In this document: in pieces, positions 30,135-37,273 of the stretch
Numbering within the stretch: position 1 is the stretch's first letter
Layout: every line of letters starts with the position of its first letter
Assembly: GCF_013186535.1 (NCBI RefSeq)
Contig: NZ_JABMCZ010000003.1
Span: 248,001-312,000, forward strand
Origin: Nocardia terpenica
Lineage (GTDB): Bacteria; Actinomycetota; Actinomycetes; Mycobacteriales; Mycobacteriaceae
Length of the DNA stretch: 64,000 nt
Direction of reading: 5' to 3'
Translations under genes and position numbers: made by a program
Notes under the pieces: generated by a model
The model's input: only the letters and a program-made list of their open reading frames with translations
Told to the model about the DNA's origin: nothing
Databases searched by the model: none

Positions 30135-31250
30135 TCACCCGGGGAGGCGAACGGGCATAAGCATGGTTCGCGTTTGGTTCCATTCCAGCAGCATCGGCCG
30201 ATTAGGCTTGGTGAAGCTGCAATGCACCTTCGCGCCACGCGGGACGCTGGCAAGAACCTGTGCGAGATATCCCGTATTGAATGCGATAACCATCGAATTC
30301 TCGACGCGGAGGTTTCCGGAGTCGAGAACGAATGTGCACACCGTATCCCCGTCGCGCGAGTGCCCGGTCAGAGTAACGTTCTCCTCCGTAATTCCGAGGT
30401 GGACCGACAGCGTGCTCGCTGTCAGACTCTTCAGCCGCTTCGCGAGCGATTGTGCGTCAACCTCGAACGAGGCACTAGCATTGTCGACCATAGTGAAAAG
30501 TTGGCGCCATTTCGGAAACTGGCAATCGAGCTTCCGCAACACCAACGTGACCGTGTCCGATTCGATCGCGACGGTATCGCCCCCGCCGAGCGTCACGGAA
30601 ACCGACGACTCTTTCACCGCACGCTTACCGAGTGCGGCAAGCGGCTTACCCGGAAGCAGGGCCTCACATTCACCGGGTAGCGAAGCGCTGGGGATGCGCA
30701 CATTGGTCACCTTGTATCGGTCCGTGGTGACAGCATCCACGCGCGCCCCGTCCGATTCCAGCCTGACACCAGTGAGCATCGGCAAGGTGTCATCGTTGCC
30801 ACGCGACACCTCGAGCGCGTTGATAGCATCCGCGAATTCCGGACCCGAGACAATGAATGCGGGCTCCCCGTCGATTGCCGGGACACTCGGCGCGTCCTCC
30901 ACTGCGGCAGGCTCGCCGAGCGGTGCGGCAATCGAAATACCGTCCACCTCGAGCCTGAGCGACTTCTCATGCACAGAGAAAACAGCCGTGCCCTTCGAGC
31001 CAGCAGCCTTGACAGCGTTCACCAACTCTTCCAGCTGTACCGCGAAAGTGCAGTCATCCCCGGTAGCCTCCATCCGCACCGTAACCGCAGTCTCATAGTC
31101 GTAAAACGCAATGGCCGCAATGCCATCGCTTATGGCGATACGCAACAGTGTGAGACTCGGGTGACTGTATCGGCGCCCCACCGTGGTAGCGCGCTTGATA
31201 AAGGTAAGATTTGTACTCAAATCTTTCAGGTCGATTTCGATGGTACTCAT
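30135..31250 (-). CDS. dnaN: DNA polymerase III beta sliding clamp (phage copy)
   Basis: A 371-aa ring-clamp subunit that tethers DNA polymerase to DNA. Three repeated clamp domains are readable: an N-terminal IDLKDLSTNLTFIKRATTVG, a middle FADAINALEVSRGNDDTLPMLTGVRLESDGARVDAVTTDRYKV with the canonical TDRYR-like box, and a C-terminal NTGYLAQVLASV ending in the signature TMLMPVRLPG. Length matches host DnaN. No other polymerase III subunit is nearby, so it must work with the host polymerase or compete with the host clamp. A clamp homologue (GriR) is known to confer griselimycin resistance in Streptomyces. It sits in a small-gene operon of lower GC. Confidence 0.9.
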   Translation of the reverse strand: MSTIEIDLKDLSTNLTFIKRATTVGRRYSHPSLTLLRIAISDGIAAIAFYDYETAVTVRMEATGDDCTFAVQLEELVNAVKAAGSKGTAVFSVHEKSLRLEVDGISIAAPLGEPAAVEDAPSVPAIDGEPAFIVSGPEFADAINALEVSRGNDDTLPMLTGVRLESDGARVDAVTTDRYKVTNVRIPSASLPGECEALLPGKPLAALGKRAVKESSVSVTLGGGDTVAIESDTVTLVLRKLDCQFPKWRQLFTMVDNASASFEVDAQSLAKRLKSLTASTLSVHLGITEENVTLTGHSRDGDTVCTFVLDSGNLRVENSMVIAFNTGYLAQVLASVPRGAKVHCSFTKPNRPMLLEWNQTRTMLMPVRLPG

Positions 31251-31433
31251 TGTGAGATCCTCTTCTTTCTGGTGATTTTGGGCATAGGTCTGCCCGCAAC
31301 GGAATTTGCTTTTCGGCTGAATCTATTCAGCTGCCAATGGTCAGGATGTAATGTGCTGTCTTCAGCATCGGTCGCAGGACCGGCCGAGACGTAGTCGACC
31401 GTGCACGGTTAGGCACGATCGGGTACCGCTGCA

Positions 31434-31485
31434 CTAGCGGCCAGCGGTGACGCTGCGACGTGCGCAGCGTCCCGCAAGCGGCTAG
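31434..31485 (-). repeat. structured intergenic element E
   Basis: The diverged, most stable copy: outer CUAGCCGC / GCCGCUAG (one C-C mismatch), middle GCGG/CCGC, inner perfect 9-bp GACGCUGCG / CGCAGCGUC with loop CACGU. The TAG of the upstream gene lies in the outer stem. Unlike the others it is followed by a 183-bp leader before dnaN. Confidence 0.75.
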
Positions 31486-31712
31486 GACTTCGGCGTGTGG
31501 TCCGTCTCGATGCTGGGAGTGGTGATCTCGTGCCGCTCCACAACCGCCCAGAACTCATCGGCGTCCATGGCTTCGATGTCGTAGCCGCCGGTGGTGTCGC
31601 GAATTTCGGTGACTATGGCCTCGATGTCGAACTCGTCGCGATGCGCTACGTCGGTGCCGTTGGCCTCGATGGCCGTGATGACGGCGCGACGGGCGTCTTC
31701 GTTGGTGAGCAT
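31482..31712 (-). CDS. hypothetical 76-aa protein, first gene of dnaN operon
   Basis: ATG 31712 after GGAAAGAG. MLTNEDARRAVITAIEANG, then FDIEAIVTEIRDTTGGYDIEAMDADEFWAVVERHE: acidic and helical, reminiscent of small actinophage/plasmid proteins, no family named. Its TAG is inside element E. Confidence 0.6.
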   Translation of the reverse strand: MLTNEDARRAVITAIEANGTDVAHRDEFDIEAIVTEIRDTTGGYDIEAMDADEFWAVVERHEITTPSIETDHTPKS

Positions 31713-32070
31713 TTCGGGTTCTCTTTCCTCGCTAGGTGCGTGGTGCATTCGAGTTCGCTTCCCGGTCGTCGTTGCGGTGTGCCCGGTGCGGTGTGGTGAC
31801 GACGTTAGGGGAGAAGGCTGCCCCGGTCGACCATCCCGTAATTGCGTCCACCGGTTCATACGGCAAACGAATAGGAACCCACCGGTCGGATTGTCACATA
31901 CCCCGGGAGGGTATCCCGGGTACCCCCCTTCGGTATCCCTGGCGCGGCGGCCGGCGGACCGTTCTCCCCAGCAGTCCCTCACAAAACCGATTCGGCGAGA
32001 ACCTTTTTCGCCCCGGTCAGAGGCATCTTGGCCGAAGTTCGTGCCGGTCGGCGGCCGGGAAGGAGTCGTC
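31713..32070. promoter_or_regulatory. divergent intergenic region between dnaN operon and late genes
   Basis: Here 358 bp without a gene. CCCGGGA-N5-TCCCGGG (31902-31920) is a perfect dyad, and GGGTATCCC/GGTATCCC recurs around it (31909-31940), suggesting operators for divergent transcription. A GGGAAGGAG ribosome site precedes ATG 32071. Confidence 0.45.
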
Positions 32071-32424
32071 ATGATCGAGCCGCCGTTCCCCCTCGCCGAA
32101 GGCGCTGAGCCGCACTGGATTCGGCACGTCGAGCGTATCCACGGCGAGGGCCGGGCATCCATCGTAAATCTGGACGCATTGGCGCTCTACTGCGATTGTT
32201 TGGCGATGTACCAGGAGGCCATGCGCCTGGTCCACATGGAGGGTATGACCCGCGACGGTGAGCGCGGCGGCATGACCAAGCACCCGGCGATCACCATCCT
32301 GACCGGCCTGCGGTCGGATATGTGGCGCTACGCCCGGCTGATCCCGCTCTACGACTCCGCAGCCGAGCCGGGCGACGGGCTGGAGAGCTTTCTGGCTGAT
32401 GCCGAGTCCTGGGCCAACGGCTGA
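32071..32424 (+). CDS. terminase small subunit-like (P27-type)
   Basis: A 117-aa helical protein that would recognise phage DNA and deliver it to the large terminase. Pattern HWIRHVERIHGEGRASIVNLDALALYCDCLAMYQEAMRLVHMEG, then GGMTKHPAITILTGLRSDMWRYARLI, matches the layout of P27-family small terminases, lacking the common C-terminal GLTPxxR. It is first in the late rightward block but 2 kb from terL, with cargo genes in between. Confidence 0.55.
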   Translation: MIEPPFPLAEGAEPHWIRHVERIHGEGRASIVNLDALALYCDCLAMYQEAMRLVHMEGMTRDGERGGMTKHPAITILTGLRSDMWRYARLIPLYDSAAEPGDGLESFLADAESWANG

Positions 32425-32771
32425 TGACGGCTCGCTGGGAGGAATTGGTCGAGCTGACCGTCCGCTGCTATCCGGACGCGCCGTTGGCGACGGTGGAGCG
32501 TTATGCGAAGACGGGCGCGAAATTCGAGGAAGTCCGTGCCCAGACCTACCGGCGCGGCACGAAACCCTCAGCGGCCTACTACAAGCTCGCCAGCATCCTC
32601 GCTGCGCTGTCCGAACAGGTCGGCATTCCGCGGCCGGGCGTCGACGAATGGCGCGGTGACGATGCCGATTGGGGCGTTCTGCGCGGTGTCACGCATGCGA
32701 GTGGGTTCCTGCCGGTCGACCGGGCTGCGATCCTCGTTGATCGTGACTGGCACGTGGCGATCGACGGGTGA
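32424..32771 (+). CDS. hypothetical 115-aa protein
   Basis: ATG 32424 overlaps the preceding stop. Helical N-terminal half (WEELVELTVRCYPDAPLATVERYAKTGAKFEEVRAQTY), C-terminal GFLPVDRAAILVDRDWHVAIDG. The last motif reappears in the remnant at 33206-33301. No family recognised. Confidence 0.6.
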   Translation: MTARWEELVELTVRCYPDAPLATVERYAKTGAKFEEVRAQTYRRGTKPSAAYYKLASILAALSEQVGIPRPGVDEWRGDDADWGVLRGVTHASGFLPVDRAAILVDRDWHVAIDG

Positions 32772-32817
32772 GCCATCCTGTGATGATGATGGTCCCTGGC
32801 CCGATAATGCGGAGGCC

Positions 32818-33216
32818 ATGGACTGGCGGACAGGAGACTTCGGGATGGCTGGGTTGACCGACGATGGTCTCGAGGCGGCGTTCCGGACGGTGCTGGCACC
32901 GCTTGCTCGAGATGCGGCCCAGGATGGTGATTGCCTTCGTTACGCGCCTGCGATAACGGATGCTGCTGTCCGGCAGGGATTTTCGGCGCGGACAATGATC
33001 GTCGCCGGTTGGATGGATTCGGACGAGACAATTCTCGGGTTTCTGCACCATGTGACCGTGTGCGATCAGTGAGTTCTCGACGGAACGGCGCGGCAGTTCG
33101 GCTCGGCCTTCCCGGCCGCCTGGGTCACTCCGCCCCGTGAGTACCTGATCGCCTTGGCCGACGCTACCGGGGTGGCTCACGCGGCGTTCGTCGAACACCG
33201 CGTGAGCCACAGCTGA
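32818..33216 (+). pseudogene. papain-like cysteine-protease-fold gene interrupted by TGA
   Basis: ATG 32818 after GGAGGCC gives 84 residues to TGA 33070-33072, but the same frame continues for 47 more protein-like codons to TGA 33214. Joined, it shows a Cys-His-Asp order: GDCLRYAPAIT (Cys), FLHHVTV (His), then after the stop VLDGTARQFGSAFPAAW (Asp), the DGTARQF box typical of papain-like/NlpC-related toxin or peptidase domains. The stop removes the acidic residue, so the product is probably inactive. Function inferred only. Confidence 0.5.
33172..33210 (+). terminator. perfect 13-bp hairpin at end of interrupted gene
   Basis: GTGGCTCACGCGG / CCGCGTGAGCCAC with a 13-nt loop that itself contains TTCG/GAA complementarity. 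It lies inside the 3' end of the interrupted gene, ending just before its final stop. Confidence 0.5.
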
Positions 33217-33301
33217 AGATCCACAGCCAGTTTCGTCATCAACGCCCGACCGCGCCGCGATACTCGTCGACGGCGGTTGGAAGCGCGCGCTCGACGAGTA
33301 A
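33206..33301 (+). pseudogene. C-terminal remnant of a paralogue of 32424-32771
   Basis: A frame without start, between TGA 33203 and TAA 33299, encodes DRAAILVDGGWKRALDE, matching DRAAILVDRDWHVAIDG at the end of the 115-aa protein. Remnant of a duplicated or recombined copy. Confidence 0.35.
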
Positions 33302-33316
33302 GACCATCGCGGAAAG

Positions 33317-33682
33317 TCAGGGCAGCGTGTGGGCTTCCAGTTCGTACTCGCCCGCGGTCCCAGCGACTTGCTCGCAGGTGCCGTACTGCTCACCGCTGTC
33401 CGCTGCCCACGCGCCGTCGGCGAGCCCCATAGCTCGTTTGGCGGCCTGGCAGTCGTGCAGGCTGCTGTAGTAGCCCACGATGCCGTCGTCGCTCGGGGCG
33501 TCGCGCGGGGCGCCCGAGCTGCCGGAGGTGAGGCCCTCCAGGAATGCGCCCAGCAGATCGTTCGGGTCGTCGGCGACAGCAGCCGCGCTGACGGGTGCCG
33601 CCGACGCGGGCGTTGTGCTGATGCTGATTACCGCGAATGCGGCGGCGGCAGCGGTCAGGGCTGCCAGGGCGATACGTGTCAT
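33317..33682 (-). CDS. exported small protein (probable lysogenic cargo)
   Basis: A 121-aa protein with a Sec signal peptide: MTRIALAALTAAAAAFAVISI, then cleavage likely after ASA (about residue 29). The mature part has two cysteines (HDCQAAKR and YGTCEQV) and ends in the acidic GEYELEAHTLP. ATG 33682 follows GAGGGG. It is encoded against the late genes, the usual orientation of lysogen-expressed cargo. No family recognised. Confidence 0.65.
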   Translation of the reverse strand: MTRIALAALTAAAAAFAVISISTTPASAAPVSAAAVADDPNDLLGAFLEGLTSGSSGAPRDAPSDDGIVGYYSSLHDCQAAKRAMGLADGAWAADSGEQYGTCEQVAGTAGEYELEAHTLP

Positions 33683-33832
33683 CGCGAATTCCCCTCGAAT
33701 GAATCGTGCGCGAGCTACGGGCCCGGATAGGCGAATCTCCCCCGCCAGGAGTCCTCGCGCGCCGCCAAGCATGACAGCAATGCCGGTTTCCGGCAACGGA
33801 TTCCACGAGACCACCCCTAGCGAGGTACCCGC

Positions 33833-34363
33833 ATGGAACTGACGTTCCGCCGTCACCGCATCACCAATTTTCTGCGCGCCACCGAGCGTGCAGAAACCGC
33901 ACCGATCCCGCACTGGGCGGTGCTCATCCTCGAGGCCCTAGGAGCCATTTTGACCGATCAAGAAATCCTCGACGCCAACGTCGCCACCCTGGCCACCATC
34001 GCCGACGACCTGGAGAAGGAGCTGGCCGAGCTGAAGAAGGGGGCGCCCGCCACCATGAACTTCGGTGGATTGGACCGGGTCATCGCCCGCCTGCGTGGCG
34101 ATGTGCAGGCCCAGCCCGGCACCCCGACCCAGCCCGGCACCCCAGGCCAGCCGACGACCCCCGGCCAGCCGGGTACGGGTGGGCAGACTCCGGCGGGTGG
34201 CCAGCCGACCCCGGTTCCGGGTGGTCAGACTCCGGTTCCCGGCCAGCCGACCGGTCAGACCCCGGCGGGTGGCACCTCGGGGACTGGCACCGCGCCGACG
34301 CCGACTCCGGTGCCGAGTGTCGGTGACGGGACCGGCCAGGCGCAGCCGCCGCACACTGCCTGA
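33833..34363 (+). CDS. hypothetical protein with Pro/Gly/Thr-rich tail
   Basis: A 176-aa protein. Residues 1-85 are helical with a coiled-coil-like segment (ATIADDLEKELAELKKG). Residues about 88-176 are low-complexity repeats of PGTPxQPGTPG/GGQTPVPG type, probably disordered. Directly upstream of terL. Function unknown; a late structural or terminase accessory role is possible. Confidence 0.6.
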   Translation: MELTFRRHRITNFLRATERAETAPIPHWAVLILEALGAILTDQEILDANVATLATIADDLEKELAELKKGAPATMNFGGLDRVIARLRGDVQAQPGTPTQPGTPGQPTTPGQPGTGGQTPAGGQPTPVPGGQTPVPGQPTGQTPAGGTSGTGTAPTPTPVPSVGDGTGQAQPPHTA

Positions 34364-34400
34364 CACCGCTGCCCGCACACCGGGAGCCGCCCCGCTTCCG

Positions 34401-36065
34401 GTGTGCGGGTTCGTCAACATTCTGTCCGGTCTGCGCTGCTCGGCGTCCGGTGATCACTTCTGCGCGGCCCGTGCCACCCACGCCCGCGACTTCTTCGAGC
34501 ACGTGCTCGTCCACACCAAGGGCGTCTACGCCGGGCGCCCGTTTTTGCTCTATGCCTGGGAGTTCGACGACATCATCGCGCCCCTGTTCGGGCGGGTGGT
34601 GTGGTCGGGTGAGTACGGCTGCCTGAAGCGCCAGTACGAAATCGCGTGGATCGAGGTCGCGCGCAAGAACGGCAAGTCCGAAATCCTTGCTGGCATCATG
34701 CTGTACCTGCTCGTCATGGACGACGAGGAGTCCGCCGAGATCTACGGGTGCGCCAAGAATAGGGAGCAGGCGAGCCTGGTCTTCGACGTCGCCAAGCGGA
34801 TGGTGGAACTCTCGCCTGTCCTGCGGACGCGGTTGCGTATCAAGGCCACCGAGAAGCGAATCATCTTCGCGCGCACCAATTCCTTCTACCGGGTCTTGGC
34901 CGCCGATGCCGGGGGTGCGTTGGGGTCCAATCCGCACGGTGTCGGCGCGGACGAGATCCTCGCATGGCCCAACTCGGGCATGTGGGACAGCATGCGCACC
35001 GGTATGGGCTCCGGTGCCCGCCGCCAGCCGCTCATGGTGGCTGCCACGACCGCCGGGAGCGATACCGAAGGGTTCGCGGGGACGATGCACAAGGAGATGG
35101 AACGCATCGCCGACGATCCGGCTCGTGCGCCACACATCTTCGTCTACCTGCGGAACGTGCCCATGGACGCCGATCCCTGGGACGAGGAAATCTGGCATCT
35201 GGCCAACCCGGCGCTGGGCACGTTCCTGTCGATCGAGGGCCTGCGCAAGCAGGCGATCGAGGCGAGGCAGAATCCCATCGCCGAAGTAGCCTTCCGGCAA
35301 TACCGGCTCAACCAATGGCAGAGCGCCACAAGTCGCTGGATGCCGATGCATCTGTTCGACGCAACGGCGGGGGAGGTCTACGAGAGTTTCGACGAGGCGC
35401 GAAACGCGTTCCGGGGCATGGATTGCTGGTTCGGCCTCGATTTGGCCGCGCGTCAGGATCTCACCAGCATGTGCTACGTCTTCCCGGACACCGAGGGCGG
35501 CATCGATCTGGTGTGGCGGTTCTGGCTGCCCGAAGCCGCCTACGCCCGGCTCAACGCCGCCAACGACGGCAGGTTCGTCGACTGGATGAAACGAGGCTGG
35601 CTCACCGTCACCGAGGGCGACGTCCTCGACTTCGAGGTCTTCTACACCCATGTCGACGAAGACAGCCAGCACTTCAACATCCTCGGCGGCGACGCCGACA
35701 AGTTCGCGTCCGATCCTGTGCTGCAACGGATTCAGCAGACCGTCTACTGTGACGACATCTTCGCCTACGCCAACACCTTCCAGCATATGAGCCCCGGTAT
35801 GCACCATGTTTCGGACTTGGTGAAGCAGGGCCAATTCCGTTGGCACGGAAACCCTGTCGCGAGGTTCTGCTTCGACTCGGCCGACGTCGTCGTCGATGCC
35901 GCCGACCCGGACCGTATCCGCCCGCACAAGCCCAACCGGCAGCTGGCCGCCAAACGCATCGACGGCGTCCCGGCCGCGATCCTGGCAGTCAATGCGTGGA
36001 AGACGCGCGGCCAGTCCGTCCGATCCGTGTATGCCGCAGGCGATTACGACGTGTTCAGCCTCTAG
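34401..36065 (+). CDS. terL: terminase large subunit
   Basis: A 554-aa packaging motor: N-terminal ATPase with Walker A VARKNGKSE (about 86-94), Walker B region HGVGADEILAW with Asp184-Glu185, then a C-terminal RNase-H-like nuclease (FGLDLAARQDLTSMCYVF, later DSADVVVDAADPDRI). The GTG at 34401 is preferred: it gives the family N-terminus (HFCAARATHARDFFEHVLVHTKG). Complete and intact. A 4-bp overlap with the convergent exported-protein gene closes its 3' end. Confidence 0.92.
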   Translation: MCGFVNILSGLRCSASGDHFCAARATHARDFFEHVLVHTKGVYAGRPFLLYAWEFDDIIAPLFGRVVWSGEYGCLKRQYEIAWIEVARKNGKSEILAGIMLYLLVMDDEESAEIYGCAKNREQASLVFDVAKRMVELSPVLRTRLRIKATEKRIIFARTNSFYRVLAADAGGALGSNPHGVGADEILAWPNSGMWDSMRTGMGSGARRQPLMVAATTAGSDTEGFAGTMHKEMERIADDPARAPHIFVYLRNVPMDADPWDEEIWHLANPALGTFLSIEGLRKQAIEARQNPIAEVAFRQYRLNQWQSATSRWMPMHLFDATAGEVYESFDEARNAFRGMDCWFGLDLAARQDLTSMCYVFPDTEGGIDLVWRFWLPEAAYARLNAANDGRFVDWMKRGWLTVTEGDVLDFEVFYTHVDEDSQHFNILGGDADKFASDPVLQRIQQTVYCDDIFAYANTFQHMSPGMHHVSDLVKQGQFRWHGNPVARFCFDSADVVVDAADPDRIRPHKPNRQLAAKRIDGVPAAILAVNAWKTRGQSVRSVYAAGDYDVFSL

Positions 36066-36340
36066 GAACTGCCGGTCGGCGGCAGGACCGGCGGCATGAT
36101 CTCCGGGTGGCATCGCGGGCGCCACCACTCGTGCAGAACCTGGCAGTGCCAGTGGTACCAGTCGTCGTAATCCACCAGCGCAGCACCGGGAGTGCTCGCG
36201 GCCGGGACACCGGCGATCGGTGCCGGGTCCGCCGAGGCGGCAGCGGCTGTCAGTAGTGGTGCCGCTGCCACCGTGGCCGTTATCGCGATCCGGCCCGCCA
36301 GCCGCGCACTGCGCCGCCGGGCCGTTCCTGTTTCCGTCAT
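36062..36340 (-). CDS. second exported small protein (probable lysogenic cargo)
   Basis: A 92-aa protein: a basic N-terminus (TARRRSARLAGR), hydrophobic core (IAITATVAAAPLLTAAAA), and an ASA-DP cleavage site typical of mycobacterial/nocardial exported proteins. The mature part is ~50 aa, rich in Trp/His with two cysteines (YDDWYHWHCQVLHEWWRPRC). It is antisense to the late operon, and an operator-like palindrome lies 23-37 bp upstream of its start. Confidence 0.65.
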   Translation of the reverse strand: MTETGTARRRSARLAGRIAITATVAAAPLLTAAAASADPAPIAGVPAASTPGAALVDYDDWYHWHCQVLHEWWRPRCHPEIMPPVLPPTGSS

Positions 36341-36362
36341 GATCCACTCTCCCGTCGAATAG

Positions 36363-36377
36363 CGTTGTCTGACACCG
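36363..36377. promoter_or_regulatory. third copy of the TGTCTGACA operator (imperfect)
   Basis: TGTCTGACACC at 36366-36376 matches 11 consecutive bases of the operator at 13628-13642 (12 of 15 overall) and lies just upstream of the exported-protein gene. Confidence 0.4.
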
Positions 36378-36549
36378 AGACCCGCTACCGCGCCGCGGCC
36401 TGTGGGTCCGTGGATTCATCACACCGCGTCAGGCTGCCCTGGGCACAGCGCACGACGGAGTTCTTCAGCCGATCATCAGCTGGCGCGCTGTGGGTGGGCT
36501 TGGTTCCCATCACCGTCCGCACGCCGGACTTACCTGTTCAGGGAGGACC

Positions 36550-36957
36550 ATGTCGCACTGGAACGCTCACCCCGGTGTGCGGACCGGGACCGAGCTCACT
36601 CGTGCCGAGCGTGTCGCCGATGCCTCGGCGCGGGGTATGGGTTCGTGGCATTTCATCACGACCCTCGCCGTGTTTCTCTGTGGCTGGGTTGTGCTCAACA
36701 CGGTCTCGTGGTTCCCGCATTGGGACGAGAGCCCGTTCGTCCTGCTGAATCTCGCTTTGGGGATCTTGGCCGCCTTCTCCGCGCCGCTCATCCTGGTCGC
36801 TCAGCGGCGCTTGGATCAGCGCAATGCTGAGGTCGCGCTGCACACCATGGTCACGAGCGACGAGATCAAGGCGGCGGTCGATCGCCTCGCCGGGGTGGTC
36901 GAATCCGGCGTGATGACCCCCGCCGAAGGGCGCCGCGTGTTCGGCGCGGACACCTGA
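36550..36957 (+). CDS. DUF1003 family membrane protein
   Basis: A 135-aa protein with two membrane helices: MGSWHFITTLAVFLCGWVVLNTVSW and SPFVLLNLALGILAAFSAPLILVAQRR, plus LDQRNAEVALH. This is the DUF1003 pattern found in bacterial chromosomes. Its function is unknown. ATG 36550 follows AGGGAGGACC. Such a gene between terminase and portal is not part of phage morphogenesis and is probably cargo or a recruited membrane effector. Confidence 0.8.
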   Translation: MSHWNAHPGVRTGTELTRAERVADASARGMGSWHFITTLAVFLCGWVVLNTVSWFPHWDESPFVLLNLALGILAAFSAPLILVAQRRLDQRNAEVALHTMVTSDEIKAAVDRLAGVVESGVMTPAEGRRVFGADT

Positions 36958-36970
36958 ACGGGAGGCGTCT

Positions 36971-37273
36971 GTGTTCAACCGCCGCGAGCGCCGCGACCGA
37001 TTCGCCGCCGAGATCCGCGAGCAGATCCTGGCCGAGTACCGCCAGCAACTCGTGGACGCCTACGCCGCGCAGTGCCTGCGCCGGTTCGTCATCACTTTGA
37101 AGGATGGTTCGGTCGTCAGCGGTGTTCTGCTCGAAGTTACCACTGCCACGGTGGTTTTCGATGATGTGAAGCTGTTGCAGGAGGGTCGCGACTGGGTTCC
37201 GGCGGCCGGTGCGCTGTATGTCGATCGCGCCGAGATCCGTTACAGCCAGTTGATCGATGCCGGAGGTGGGTGA
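36971..37273 (+). CDS. small Sm-like phage protein
   Basis: A 100-aa protein: an N-terminal charged helix (RRERRDRFAAEIREQILAEYRQQLVDAYAAQCL) then RFVITLKDGSVVSGVLLEVTTATVVFDDV and YVDRAEIRYSQLI, a small five-strand barrel resembling the Lsm/Sm fold. GTG start. It is coupled to the portal gene. Role unknown. Confidence 0.6.
   Translation: MFNRRERRDRFAAEIREQILAEYRQQLVDAYAAQCLRRFVITLKDGSVVSGVLLEVTTATVVFDDVKLLQEGRDWVPAAGALYVDRAEIRYSQLIDAGGG

Noticed and set aside
33070..33072. TGA as a selenocysteine codon
   Set aside because: Not at the predicted catalytic residue, no downstream SECIS-like context recognised near the codon, and a nonsense mutation is simpler.
34080..36422. 780-codon leftward open frame antisense to terL
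   Set aside because: Shadow of terL in high-GC DNA; no protein-family features.
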